Shown here piece after piece: positions 1 to 9,379 of a DNA stretch of 64,000 nucleotides. The notes under the pieces were generated by a model, which was not told the origin of the DNA, searched no databases, and saw nothing but the letters and a program-made list of their open reading frames with translations. How positions within the stretch are numbered: position 1 is the first letter of the stretch; every line of letters begins with the position of its first letter. Source of the DNA: Ignavibacteriales bacterium (lineage in GTDB: Bacteria; Bacteroidota; Ignavibacteria; Ignavibacteriales; Melioribacteraceae); the NCBI GenBank assembly GCA_020635285.1, contig JACKAB010000013.1, positions 1 through 64,000 on the forward strand, written 5' to 3'. The translations under genes were made by a program, and so were the position numbers.

Positions 1-205
1 CAACATCTATTGATGGAAACCTTCCAACGTTGCTCCATGAGTTATTTTCGGAGGAAACTTCTAAATCCTTTTTGGCTATTCTTATGTTATAATTGTTTTC
101 AAGCCCAATGTTTATAGCATCAGAAAGAGAAAGCGGTTCTTGTGAGAAGCAATTGCCAGAAACAAGCAACAAACTGGTTATAAAAAGGATATATTTTTTA
201 ATCAT
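1..205 (-). CDS. TolC-family outer-membrane efflux protein, N-terminal part
   Basis: Only the first 68 residues are in the window; the gene runs off the left edge. It begins with a signal peptide (MIKKYILFITSLLLVSGNCF) followed by SLSDAINIGLENNYNIRIAK, the opening helix typical of outer-membrane efflux proteins (residues about 25-45). It starts 20 bases after the RND pump stop on the same strand, so it is the third gene of an adaptor-pump-channel operon and should form the outer-membrane exit duct. The family call rests on this short stretch and on context. Confidence 0.8.
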   Translation of the reverse strand, partial: MIKKYILFITSLLLVSGNCFSQEPLSLSDAINIGLENNYNIRIAKKDLEVSSENNSWSNVGRFPSIDV

Positions 206-224
206 TAGTTAATTTCCTAAAATA

Positions 225-3200
225 TTAATCTACTGTAACCTTACTATTAATAACAACCGGCTCAAGTCCTTCTGGGGTAATGTTTTCCTTTCCAAACAAT
301 TTAGCTTTCCAGACTCGTATATCATTTAGAGTATGTATTAAAACCGGGAAAAATAGAAGCGTAAAAAGTGTGCCGAACAAAACTCCATAAGCCAATGAAA
401 TAGCCATTGGAATTAAAAACTGTGCTTGAAAACTATTTTCTAAAATGATTGGATACAAACCGGCAACTGTTGTAATTGAAGTGAGCATAACGGCTCTAAA
501 CCTTGATATTCCTGCATCATATACGGCCTCGTGTATTTTCATTCCTATTAGTAAGTTTGAATTATATTTTGACAAAAACACAACTGCGTCGTTAATAATT
601 ACTCCCGAAAGCGCAACCATTCCCCACGCACTAAGTATAGAAATTGGATGTCCGTGAAGGCCATGACCCCATGCAGCCCCAAGAAATGATATCGGAATCA
701 TCATTAGTACTATGGTCGCGTGTGATAATGATCTAAAGTGTAATATTAAAATTAATATTATTAAACCAAACGCAATAATAAACAGTCTTTGTAAATCAAC
801 AACAGCTTCGTCACTGTTTTTCTGTTGACCTTGGTATTCTACTTTTACACCTGGAAACTGTGCTTTTATTTTTGGAATAACTTCATTTTTTACTCTTTCT
901 AAAATTGGCGGAACCGGCGCATACGGATCAACTAAATCTGCCTCAACTCTTACTTCTTTTGCTGCGTTGTATCTTTTAATACTTACTGGTCCGCGCTCAA
1001 TAGTATATGAAACTAATTCGGAAAGCGGGTATTCTCCAGCAGCTGTTTTTATTTTTATTTTTTCCAGCTGACCAATTGTTAGTCTATCTTCTTGCGGATA
1101 TCTAACCCAAACTCTAATTTCATCTTTACCCTGCTGCAATCTTTGAACTTGTCCGCCGTAAAATCCTTGCCTTACTTGATTTGTAATATCATTAAGGGTT
1201 AAACCAAGAAAATATGCTTGCGGTTTTAATTTTAATCTTACTTCTTGTTTTCCCTCTGCATTATTATCAGTAATATTTTGGAGCTCAGAATATTCTTTAA
1301 GCTTATTTTCCATAAATATTTTTGCTTTCTCCAACTCTTCAATCTCTTTGCCCAGCAAGCTAATAGAAACTGGTGCTCCCCAACGATTTATACCACCAAC
1401 TGTAAACTTTTCTGCAAGTGGAACTTCTCCGATTTTTTTCTTAACTCTTTCTGCAATTGCAAAAGTTGTAATTGGCGCACCTTCCATATCCCGCATCATT
1501 ACATTAATATTGCCCGCGTGAGAACCAATTTCTTGACCTTGAAATGACGAGCCGACTGAGCGAAATGTATATGTAATAAATTTATTAGTATCCGCGAACT
1601 CTTCTTCCAACTCTTTTTCTACTTCTGCAATTGAGCTATCAAAACTTTCTAAATAGTCTGATGTCTGTTTTTCACCCGAGCCAGGTGTAAAAGCAATATT
1701 TACCGAAAACATATCAAAGGCAACTGAGGGAAAGAATGTTGTTTTAATTAGTGTTCCTTGAATTAAGCCAATTGTAATAAAGATTAAGGCGATAGGAATT
1801 GTTACAACTATCCATCTCCACCTCAAAATTATTTTTAATATTTTGCCGTAAATATTTTCTTTTAGGTAAATGATTCTCTTTTCTACGGCTGTTTTAAACT
1901 TATTATGTTTCTCATTTCTTTTTAAAATATGCGGATTCGCTAGATGCGCCGGAAGAACAAAAAGAGCCTCAACTAATGAAACACCCAAGCTAACTACAAC
2001 TATAAAGGCCATTTCATACATCATTTCCATTTGCCCAACTAAAAACAACAGAGGTGAAAATGCAACCATTGTTGTGGTAACTGATGTTAGTATTGAAGGA
2101 ATAACCTCTATCGTTCCGTCTATTGCTGCTTTTCTAGGACTTTTACCCATTTCAAAATGAGTAAAAATATTTTCCCCTATAACAATTCCATCATCGACCA
2201 AAATTCCTATTACGAGAATCATTCCAAATAGGGAAATCATATTTATTGTTACGCCGGCTAGGTTTGCAAAAACAAACATTCCTAAGAACGCAGATGGAAT
2301 TCCCCATGCAACCCAAAGTGAAACTCGGAAACTTAAAAACAGAGCAAGCGATAGCACCACCAATAATAATCCGGAGCCGCCATTCTTTAGCAGTAAGTTT
2401 AATCGACTGTTAAGCATATTTAAGAAATCAAAGGTTATATCTAATTGTACTCCTGTGTGCTTTTCGTTAAACTCTTTTACATAACTATTTAAAAAAACTG
2501 ATATTTCTTCCAGGTCTTCTGTGCTTAGCTTTCTAATATTAAAAAAGATTCCCCTTTTTCCATTTATGAAAGATTTGTTAGTAACTTCAGAAAACTTAAG
2601 CTTAATATTTGCAATATCTCGTATTCTTAAAAAGCCGCCTTGCGCATTAGCTCTTAATATAATATCTCCAATTGTTCCAGGATTAACAGATCTATTTCTT
2701 GCCCTAATTAATATTTCTTCATCTAATGATTTGATTTCCCCGGCAGAAACATCTTTGTTATTATTTGCAATAGCAGAGGCAATTTTATCGAAGGTTAAAT
2801 TATACCTTAAAAGATTTTGTTCAGGAACCTCAACAGAAATTTCTAAAGCTGGAAAACCACTGATATCTATTTGTGAAATAACTCCGGAGTTTAGGAAATC
2901 ATCTTCAATATCATAAGCATAGTTTTTTAGGGTTTCTAGATCTGCGTCTCCGTATAAACCCAGGTTTGCTGCATTTGTTGATTCCCGCTGCTTAAAAACT
3001 ATTGGCCGTTCGGCATCAATAGGAAAGGAGCTGATTCCATCAACAGCATTTTTTATTTCAGTTAATGCTTCGTCAATATCATAATCTGTATTTATTTCAA
3101 TTGTAACTCTTGCAAAATTTTCTGAGGATGTTGATGTAAACTCTTTAATTCCAACAATACCTCTAATCGCTTGTTCAATTCTAGAGGTTATGCCTTCTTC

Positions 3201-3380
3201 CATCTCTTTTGGTGAAGCTCCTGGATATGCAACAGTAATATTTATAAACCTCGAAGAGCGTTCATAAAAAAAAGATTTTTTCATTGAGATTAAACTGTAA
3301 GAGCCCATAATTATAATTGCAGCAATTATAATGTTTGCATTAAATGGATACTTTACAAAAGTGGTTATTAGTTTCTTCAT
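225..3380 (-). CDS. RND efflux transporter permease (AcrB/HAE-like)
   Basis: This intact 1051-residue protein has the usual length of an inner-membrane RND pump. It would drive proton-coupled export with the adaptor and TolC-type channel encoded either side. An N-terminal membrane helix (about 12-32) is followed by the porter region containing VAYPGASPKEMEEGI. Two helix bundles follow (about 340-540 and 865-1025). The acidic motif GILVDDGIVIGEN in the fourth helix matches the proton-relay Asp pair of AcrB, and the second bundle carries SGVIINDAVVFL. The substrate cannot be read from sequence. It lies 24 bases after the adaptor stop codon, in the same operon. Confidence 0.95.
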   Translation of the reverse strand: MKKLITTFVKYPFNANIIIAAIIIMGSYSLISMKKSFFYERSSRFINITVAYPGASPKEMEEGITSRIEQAIRGIVGIKEFTSTSSENFARVTIEINTDYDIDEALTEIKNAVDGISSFPIDAERPIVFKQRESTNAANLGLYGDADLETLKNYAYDIEDDFLNSGVISQIDISGFPALEISVEVPEQNLLRYNLTFDKIASAIANNNKDVSAGEIKSLDEEILIRARNRSVNPGTIGDIILRANAQGGFLRIRDIANIKLKFSEVTNKSFINGKRGIFFNIRKLSTEDLEEISVFLNSYVKEFNEKHTGVQLDITFDFLNMLNSRLNLLLKNGGSGLLLVVLSLALFLSFRVSLWVAWGIPSAFLGMFVFANLAGVTINMISLFGMILVIGILVDDGIVIGENIFTHFEMGKSPRKAAIDGTIEVIPSILTSVTTTMVAFSPLLFLVGQMEMMYEMAFIVVVSLGVSLVEALFVLPAHLANPHILKRNEKHNKFKTAVEKRIIYLKENIYGKILKIILRWRWIVVTIPIALIFITIGLIQGTLIKTTFFPSVAFDMFSVNIAFTPGSGEKQTSDYLESFDSSIAEVEKELEEEFADTNKFITYTFRSVGSSFQGQEIGSHAGNINVMMRDMEGAPITTFAIAERVKKKIGEVPLAEKFTVGGINRWGAPVSISLLGKEIEELEKAKIFMENKLKEYSELQNITDNNAEGKQEVRLKLKPQAYFLGLTLNDITNQVRQGFYGGQVQRLQQGKDEIRVWVRYPQEDRLTIGQLEKIKIKTAAGEYPLSELVSYTIERGPVSIKRYNAAKEVRVEADLVDPYAPVPPILERVKNEVIPKIKAQFPGVKVEYQGQQKNSDEAVVDLQRLFIIAFGLIILILILHFRSLSHATIVLMMIPISFLGAAWGHGLHGHPISILSAWGMVALSGVIINDAVVFLSKYNSNLLIGMKIHEAVYDAGISRFRAVMLTSITTVAGLYPIILENSFQAQFLIPMAISLAYGVLFGTLFTLLFFPVLIHTLNDIRVWKAKLFGKENITPEGLEPVVINSKVTVD

Positions 3381-3404
3381 TAAAAGGTCTCGTGTTTGAT
3401 AAAG

Positions 3405-4526
3405 TTATCGTACAATTTTTACTTTCGTTCGTTCAGCTGCATTTATTAGGGGCTCAACAACTAACTCTGTATTTTCTTTTACTCCATTAAAAAACAGTGT
3501 TTTTTCGTTTACCTTAACAACGTTTATTTCTGTTTTTGTTAATAAACTATCTTGAACGATAAAAACCTCGTTTGAATTAAAAACAGCATTTCTTGGCATT
3601 TCCATTACGTTTGTCAATGGTATTCCCAAAAACTTTGCTTTTAAATATTGACCTTTATAAATCGGTTTACTGTTATTAATTATTGAAACATAAACAGAAA
3701 TTGATTGCGTTTGCTCATTTACGTTTTCCGCTTTTCTAATAACCTTGCCTTTCCATTCGTGAACATTATTTTCATCTTTAACAATTACATTGTCTCCAAG
3801 ATTTATCCATTTTGTTTCAGATGCTTCTAAAGGAATTTCCAACTCAAGGCTTGCGGTATTAATAATTTTACCAAGTGCGGCTCCAATATTTGCAATTGCG
3901 CCAACTTGGGTGTTTACCTGTGTTATTACGCCATTAAAGGGGGCGTAGATAGAATGTTTTTTTAAGCGGGACTCACTACTCTTAATTGAGTAATAATTGC
4001 TTAGAATGTTCTTGCTCGATAAAAAAACTTTTTCCTTTGTTGTTGAAATTTTGGGCAAGCTTGGCAAGTCTTTGTCAATTTTTATATTTTCAAAAAAACC
4101 ATACCATCTTTCATAACTTTCAGGAAAATCTATTTTCATATCCGGTAAAATTCCAGCCAGTTGGGTTAAGAAAGAACTTACTTGGGATTTTACACCAAGT
4201 GCTGCCTCATTATCATATATTTTAACAAGTAAATCTCCGGTCTTAAAAGTCTGCCCTTCTTTAAAGGGTACTGTTCCATCTAATATTTTTCCACTAACTT
4301 CTGCGCTTATTATTATCTCTGACTTCGAAGCAACTCTTCCGCTTGCCATAAATGAAGTTGATAAATTGCTATACTTTATTGGTTTCGCCTTTACAAATCT
4401 GATGCTTTCTTCGGGCGGTTTCGGAGGTGGGTTTTCTTTAAATCCACTTAATAATTTCATTGATAATATTGAGAAAATAATAATTGCCGCGCCGGCTATA
4501 ATTATTATGTACTTTTGCTTATTCAT
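3405..4526 (-). CDS. Efflux RND transporter periplasmic adaptor (membrane fusion protein)
   Basis: This 373-residue protein is the periplasmic adaptor that links the RND pump to the outer-membrane channel. It has an N-terminal signal anchor (about 7-27), then a lipoyl/barrel-sandwich half (GKILDGTVPFKEGQTFKTGD), a helical hairpin, and the second lipoyl half (YAPFNGVITQVNTQVGA). The latter is the classic HlyD/AcrA signature. Beta-barrel and membrane-proximal regions follow. It is the first gene of the operon and probably carries the promoter in the AT-rich stretch upstream of 4526. Confidence 0.93.
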   Translation of the reverse strand: MNKQKYIIIIAGAAIIIFSILSMKLLSGFKENPPPKPPEESIRFVKAKPIKYSNLSTSFMASGRVASKSEIIISAEVSGKILDGTVPFKEGQTFKTGDLLVKIYDNEAALGVKSQVSSFLTQLAGILPDMKIDFPESYERWYGFFENIKIDKDLPSLPKISTTKEKVFLSSKNILSNYYSIKSSESRLKKHSIYAPFNGVITQVNTQVGAIANIGAALGKIINTASLELEIPLEASETKWINLGDNVIVKDENNVHEWKGKVIRKAENVNEQTQSISVYVSIINNSKPIYKGQYLKAKFLGIPLTNVMEMPRNAVFNSNEVFIVQDSLLTKTEINVVKVNEKTLFFNGVKENTELVVEPLINAAERTKVKIVR

Positions 4527-4843
4527 ATTTTTCCCGTGTTGCCTTATTTTTATAAATTATGTTTACACTTATACGTTAAAGTAATAAAAATAGAATACTT
4601 AATTTTTGTTACTGTTTTTCTAAAATAGTATTGCCTGAAATTAAACGTTTATTGCTGTGGTGTGAGGCAAGTAAAATTTCTTTCTTCTTATTTAATAAAA
4701 GTTCTTGAGATTTTCATCTAGCTTGTAAACGTAATTAAATCCATTAAATTTTACAATTACATATTTAATTAGACTCATAAGATATAAATATGTTTTACAA
4801 TTTTTAGAGATTTACTTTTTTTATCTTATTTTTACATTCAATA

Positions 4844-5715
4844 ATGAAAACGCTTCTACTAATTTTAACAATCTCTATTGGAATACTTTTTCCATTTACG
4901 CACTCTCTTTCATTTTTAATTAAGTATTTATTAATGATTATGCTTTTCTTTTCATTCTTAAAATGGAAGTTAAGAAAAGTGATTTAATCAAAAACCATTA
5001 TTACTTACTTTTTGCAAAATTTTTTCTACCAACATTATTTTATTTTGGTTTTAGTTTTTCCGGGAACTTGCAGCTTGCTCAAATTGCTTTTATTACTGCT
5101 ATTGCGCCTACTGCTATTGCTTCTCCCGTTATAGTAAATTTGCTAAATGGAAAAATTGAGTTTACTGTTATTTCTATTTTATTAACAAATTTTGCTGTTG
5201 CCTTTTTGCTTCCTTTTTTAATTCCTACCATACTTAACAACTCCTCAACCGTTTCTTTTTCAGATGTTCTTCTTCCTGTTGCCGAGGTTTTTTTGGTTCC
5301 ATTTTTTCTTTCATTAATTATTAAAAAATATTTTAGTAAGCTAAAAAACAAACTTGTAGGATTTAACAGCTATTTATTTTATATACTTGTGCTAAATATT
5401 AATTTAGGTACCTCAAAAGCAAGTTATTATATTAGAGAAGAAATGAGTTTTGGAGATTTAATAATTTATCAAATTGCAATTGTTTCTTTGATTCTATGCA
5501 TTCTTTCTTTTACAATTGGAAAATGGATTGCTCCAAAAAATTTAAAAATGGAAGGGGCACAATCTTTAGGTCAAAAGAATAATGGTTTTACTTTGTGGAT
5601 AGCGCTTACTTTTATTAGTCCGCTTGCGGTTTTAGGGCCCGTCTTTTATATCCTTTCTCAAAATATTTATATTTCCTGGCAGCTACATAGAAATCAAAAA
5701 ACAGTTCAAAACTGA
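4844..5715 (+). CDS. Bile acid:sodium symporter (BASS)-like transporter, frameshifted
   Basis: This is an integral membrane protein of about 290 residues in the BASS superfamily, probably a sodium-coupled carrier for an organic anion. The long frame from 4963 contains the family-like stretch ITAIAPTAIASPVIVNLLNG and several membrane helices. A second frame from ATG 4844 reads MKTLLLILTISIGILFPFTH and then LLMIMLFFSFLK, which is the expected first two helices. The frames join if one base is added in the A-run near 4958-4961. The track start at Met 4963 is therefore probably internal. Substrate unknown. Confidence 0.75.
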
Positions 5716-5759
5716 GAACCTTGAGTACACAGTGAAACTTTAGGTCATTTATTTATCAG

Positions 5760-5791
5760 ATGCCGGTATTCAAAAAAGCTGAAACCGGCAT
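5760..5791. repeat. Palindromic intergenic element at a convergent gene junction
   Basis: Arms ATGCCGGT and ACCGGCAT flank a 16-base loop. The element lies between the converging ends of the BASS-like gene and trxB and could serve as a bidirectional terminator. The segment ACCGGCATGACA is the reverse complement of the start of the element at 56185, so this looks like a member of a dispersed repeat family. Confidence 0.6.
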
Positions 5792-5806
5792 GACAAATTT
5801 GGATTT

Positions 5807-6748
5807 TTAAACTAAAACTTCTTTCTTTAGATTTTCTATATACTCAATCGAAGCAAGCGCAGCAATAGTTCCATCGCTTACTGCGGTTGTTACTTGTCTG
5901 TATCTTTTTTGACGTGAATCGCCTGCTGCAAAAACTCCGGGAATGTTTGTTGCCATGTTTTCGTCTGTAATTATTTCGCTTCTTTTGTTTAGCTCAACAA
6001 GACCTTTAACTTTTTCTGTGCTTGGGACATAACCAATTAAAACAAATACTCCATCAATTTCTTTTTCACTTATTTCGCCGGTGCGCATATTTTTAATTGT
6101 AACGCCTTCTAGTTTTTCATCGCCGAGAAATTCTTGTATTTCTGATTCCATAATAAAACTAACTTTTTGATTTTCTTTTGCTTCTCTGATTGCACTTTCA
6201 AATGCTTGAAAATGATCAAACTGATGAACAACTGTTACCGAGCTTGCATACTTGGTTAAAGAAACTGCTTCTTCTAATGCAGAGTTTCCGCCGCCAACAA
6301 CAATAATATTTTTATCTTGAAAAAAATCACCGTCGCAAGTAGCACAATAAGAGATTCCCATTCCTTTAAACTTGTCTTCGCCTGGAGCACCTATGGTTCT
6401 TGACTTTCCGCCGGTTGCTAAAATTACAGCTTTAGAAAAGTACATTTCTTTATTGTTGACTTCTATGGACTTTATGTCCTTATCCAAATCTAAATTTGTT
6501 ACTCTAATATTTGCTTTCACTTCGCAACCAAACGACTCGGCTTGCTTTTTCATATTTCTGGAAAGTTGATAACCACTTATGTTTTCTATTCCGGGATAAT
6601 TGGCGACTTCATGAGTTAAAACCATTTGACCGCCAGCTGTGCCCTCATTTAAAATAAGAGTTTTTACTTTTGCCCGCGATAAATAAATTCCAGCGGTTAG
6701 TCCAGCTGGACCACCGCCGATTATAATAACATCAAAAATATTTTCCAT
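5807..6748 (-). CDS. trxB: Thioredoxin-disulfide reductase
   Basis: This intact 313-residue flavoenzyme uses NADPH to reduce thioredoxin in the cytoplasm. The FAD-binding motif GGGPAGLTAG is at residues 11-20, the redox-active pair CATC is at 135-138 within SYCATCDGDFF, and the NADPH-binding glycines are in VVGGGNSALEEA. Near the C terminus, GVFAAGDSR closes the FAD site. Length and motif order match bacterial TrxB. It starts 2 bases after the stop of a thioredoxin-like gene on the same strand, so reductase and likely substrate are co-transcribed. Confidence 0.97.
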   Translation of the reverse strand: MENIFDVIIIGGGPAGLTAGIYLSRAKVKTLILNEGTAGGQMVLTHEVANYPGIENISGYQLSRNMKKQAESFGCEVKANIRVTNLDLDKDIKSIEVNNKEMYFSKAVILATGGKSRTIGAPGEDKFKGMGISYCATCDGDFFQDKNIIVVGGGNSALEEAVSLTKYASSVTVVHQFDHFQAFESAIREAKENQKVSFIMESEIQEFLGDEKLEGVTIKNMRTGEISEKEIDGVFVLIGYVPSTEKVKGLVELNKRSEIITDENMATNIPGVFAAGDSRQKRYRQVTTAVSDGTIAALASIEYIENLKKEVLV

Positions 6749-6750
6749 TA

Positions 6751-7097
6751 TTAGCTCTTAAATTCTGAATCTAAAATTTCTGTTACTTGTTCCATATTTT
6801 GTATGCTTGATGTTGCTTTTGCAACTTTTCCATTTTTATAATAAACAGTAAATGGAAGTCCGGCAAAACTTTGGCATTCCGGTAAGTTTCTAATTATATG
6901 AGCTTCTGGAGAATCAAAAGCCATATCAAAAAATTTAACGTTTGTATATTGATTTTCCAACTCTTCCATAACGCCATAAACAGGAACGCACATTGGTCCC
7001 ATTCTTCCGCAGCAAACCATTACGTTTTCATTTTCGGTGATTGCTTTTTAAGTTCATCAGCAGTTGTTATGTGAGATAAATCTGTTTGAAGTGTCAT
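6751..7097 (-). CDS. Thioredoxin-like protein with atypical CxxxxxxC site, frameshifted
   Basis: Reading from ATG 7097, after a good ribosome site (AAGGAATAAAA), gives MTLQTDLSHITTADELKK. Adding one base to the T-run at 7045-7049 then joins this to the frame containing VMVCCGRMGPMCVPVYGVME. The restored protein has about 115 residues. The thioredoxin cis-proline loop GLPFTVYYKNGKVA and a C-terminal helix are present. The usual WCGPC is replaced by CCGRMGPMC, with six residues between Cys30 and Cys37. Direct coupling to trxB indicates that it is a TrxB substrate. Disulfide exchange with unusual spacing is inference. Confidence 0.8.
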
Positions 7098-7210
7098 TTT
7101 TATTCCTTTTAGTATAATTTGTAGTTTTTATCAATGTTTGATGCAAGGAATATATTTTAGATTCTAAAGTATTTTTATATGCTTTAAAGAATTATTAATA
7201 ATTTAGTTTA

Positions 7211-7243
7211 AAATAAAAAAAGGCAGTGTAGGTTTCTGCCTTC
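7211..7243 (-). terminator. Rho-independent terminator
   Basis: On the minus strand a 7-bp stem AAGGCAG/CTGCCTT with a 9-base loop is followed by a T-run. It lies just past the end of the small gene at 7274-7526 and separates it from the thioredoxin/trxB unit. Confidence 0.8.
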
Positions 7244-7273
7244 TTTTATTTAGACATTATCTAAATTAGGAGA

Positions 7274-7526
7274 TTAAGCTTGAGGTCTGTTATATATTAT
7301 TTTTCTAATTGAGTCGAATTGAAGATATGGATAATCTTTTTGAATTTTTTTCAATAGCCTCGCCTGCGCTAAGTTCGTTATTTCTAAGTGAGTCAAATCT
7401 TTTTCTAATCATATAATCGCGGACGGACTTTTTATTAATCAAACCGCGGCTATCAAGGATGTCAAAAATTTCATCACTTATTAATTCAGATAATGGATTT
7501 TCTATGTTTTTTGTGTTCATAGTCAC
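7274..7526 (-). CDS. Small protein of unknown function, frameshifted near the C terminus
   Basis: The open frame from 7526 gives 73 residues beginning MTMNTKNIENPLSELISDEI and ending in a weakly protein-like tail. Removing one T from the run at 7345-7351 instead gives the tail EKIQKDYPYLQFDSIRKIIY and a stop at 7274, just before a terminator. That version, about 83 residues, looks more natural. It is mostly helical and charged, with no signal peptide or cysteine motif. A GGGGTG ribosome site precedes the start. I do not recognise the family. Confidence 0.55.
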
Positions 7527-7721
7527 CCCTTTCTTACATTTAAAATAATTATAACTATATAGACTTCCGAATTGTTAAAATTGTTCCATTAATTTTAGTT
7601 GGTTTGTGGTATTAGCGATAAAACGAGGTTTTTAATAACTATTTACAGCTTTTTATTTATTTAATTCCTTTCGGTTTACCTTGAAAAATCTTCTAAGAAT
7701 GACTTTGTCTTCTTTATAACT

Positions 7722-8856
7722 CTAGATTCTAGCTTTTTTATCTCTTTTTACAATCCTATTTTCTCTTATGTTTTGTGGAATTGAGTCTTTATGCACCATA
7801 ATTGCAATGGTTTTTAATCTTACATATGCTTCAGACATATACCAGTAACCGTCATATGTTTTGTCTTCGGTTCCCCAAGAGTTTTTAGTGTAATAAAATT
7901 TTGTGCCGTTTTGGTCTTCGGCAATACCGACCAATTGCATCAAATGGTCATCGGTTACATCAAAGGTTTCAAACGCATCTTGTCGCATATTTTGAGTTAT
8001 ATTTTTTTCGGTTTGAGGAAAGTTATTTTCTTTTTCATCAACTTCATCAACCGGAATTACAGCGTAACCTTCTTCTCTATAAAAATTATCTTTTCCGCTG
8101 TCTCCATCCCAACAAACCGAGTAACCATTATTAATTGCATTATCAATAACTTCAATCAACTCATTTACCGGAATATTATAAAATTCATTGTTGCTCCAAT
8201 TATCGGGCAATTCTAAATTATACTTTGTATAAAAAGGTGCGTTCAGATAAGATGTAATTTCAACATAGTTTTGGGGATTAAAGTTTGTGAAATCTCTAAA
8301 AGACTTGGGTGTATATTCTTTTCCTTTATAATTAAATTTTTGAGGCAGGTATTCCTAAATATGTATTTAATACGGCTTCAATTGCATCTTTCCATTTTGG
8401 AGTAAGATTATCTTCCTTTAAAGTTCCATCTAACATTCCTTGTAGAACATTCATCATTTCCTTTTGATTATGTTCTTTTAAGCCAATGTTTTTGCCGGTA
8501 TAAACGTCTTCGGGCACAAAGCCAAATTTACTAACCACGTTTAATAAATCGTGCGCTAGTCCTCCGTCTCCAAAGTTTGTTTTTCCGTGATATCTAATAT
8601 ATTTTTCTGCCATTGGTAAAAGTTTATGCCTGACAGTAAACATTTCTGAAAGATCTATTTCATCAAAACCCATTCTTAAAAGTTCTGTTTCCACAAAAGA
8701 TGTTGATGCAAAAGCCCAGCATGTGCCTGTTTTTCCTTGGTTCTTAACCGAAGTTGTTTTTACTTGTTCCAACATTTTAAATTGAGGAGAATATTCTTGA
8801 GAATAAACTATTGTTGTAAAAAATAATATTAAAAAAAATATTAATCTCTTCTTCAT
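7722..8856 (-). CDS. Secreted C1-family cysteine peptidase (bleomycin-hydrolase-like), frameshifted
   Basis: The protein has a signal peptide (MKKRLIFFLILFFTTIVYSQ) and a papain-fold core. The oxyanion Gln40 and catalytic Cys46 are in VKNQGKTGTCWAFAS, the catalytic His is in DDHLMQLVGI, and the catalytic Asn is in YTKNSWGTED. The track splits it at about 8335. Shifting frame there joins ASKI to NYKGKEYTPKSFRDF, and the joined protein aligns along its length with the intact paralogue at 29856-31085. The fold resembles aminopeptidase C/bleomycin hydrolase, acting here outside the cytoplasm. One lesion only, so it is probably a working gene. Confidence 0.85.
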
Positions 8857-8958
8857 TTTATTTTTCCTTTTTTTTGTAGAATCCCGATTGAATTGATCTT
8901 CAGATCTAAATAACTTAATTTTTTTTTAAAATATTTAACCTTTCTTTTAGAAAAACAT

Positions 8959-9311
8959 TTAAAACATCTGTGAAAATATATTTTTTTTTTTTTTTTTTTA
9001 GGCTTTGGTTTTGGGAGTTCTTTCTCGGTTATCTTTATTAACTCGCTTAACCAATCTTTATCTTCTATTTTGCCTTCAATTAAAAAGATGGTTTTGCTCC
9101 CGGATATGCTGGAGCTTCAACAACATTACCAATAAATTTTCTTCCGGCATCTGTTGGGTTTTACAAATAACTGATCATCACAAATTTAGTGCAACTACTT
9201 TTTTTTTATAATATAAGGCGCATATTCTCCAAACATATATTTGTATTCAACTTCATCTAAATTACTTAGTTGATCAATTACATATTTTATGAATTCTAGT
9301 TTTGATGCCAT
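8959..9311 (-). pseudogene. TfoX N-terminal-domain protein, multiply frameshifted
   Basis: Translated in pieces from ATG 9311, the strand reads MASKLEFIKYVIDQLSNLDE, then EYKYMFGEYA, DDQLFVKP, AGRKFIGNVVEAPAYPGAKP and WLSELIKITEKELPKP. These are the ordered blocks of the TfoX/Sxy N-terminal domain, whose members often end in a lysine-rich tail. At least four one-base lesions lie between 9090 and 9230. The tail is encoded by a 19-base homopolymer (8981-8999), so the exact end is uncertain; 8959 is one plausible stop. No frame of useful length spans it, which is why it is easily missed. Confidence 0.7.
8981..8999. repeat. 19-base poly-T tract (poly-A on the coding strand)
   Basis: A run of 19 T lies inside the lysine-rich 3' end of the TfoX-like gene. 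On the coding strand it would encode six or seven consecutive lysines. Its true length decides where that protein ends. Confidence 0.9.
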
Positions 9312-9379
9312 TAGTTTTATTGTACTTATTTAATACCCAGTGCTTCAACAAACTTATTGCGGTCAGTTTGGCTTACTAG

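Noticed and set aside
7305..7526. Antitoxin gene of a toxin-antitoxin pair
   Set aside because: No partner toxin is next to it and no DNA-binding fold is visible; it is kept only as an unknown small protein.
9005..9211. 68-aa plus-strand frame over the TfoX region
   Set aside because: The minus strand contains ordered TfoX blocks; the plus-strand sequence is low-complexity and unlike a protein family.
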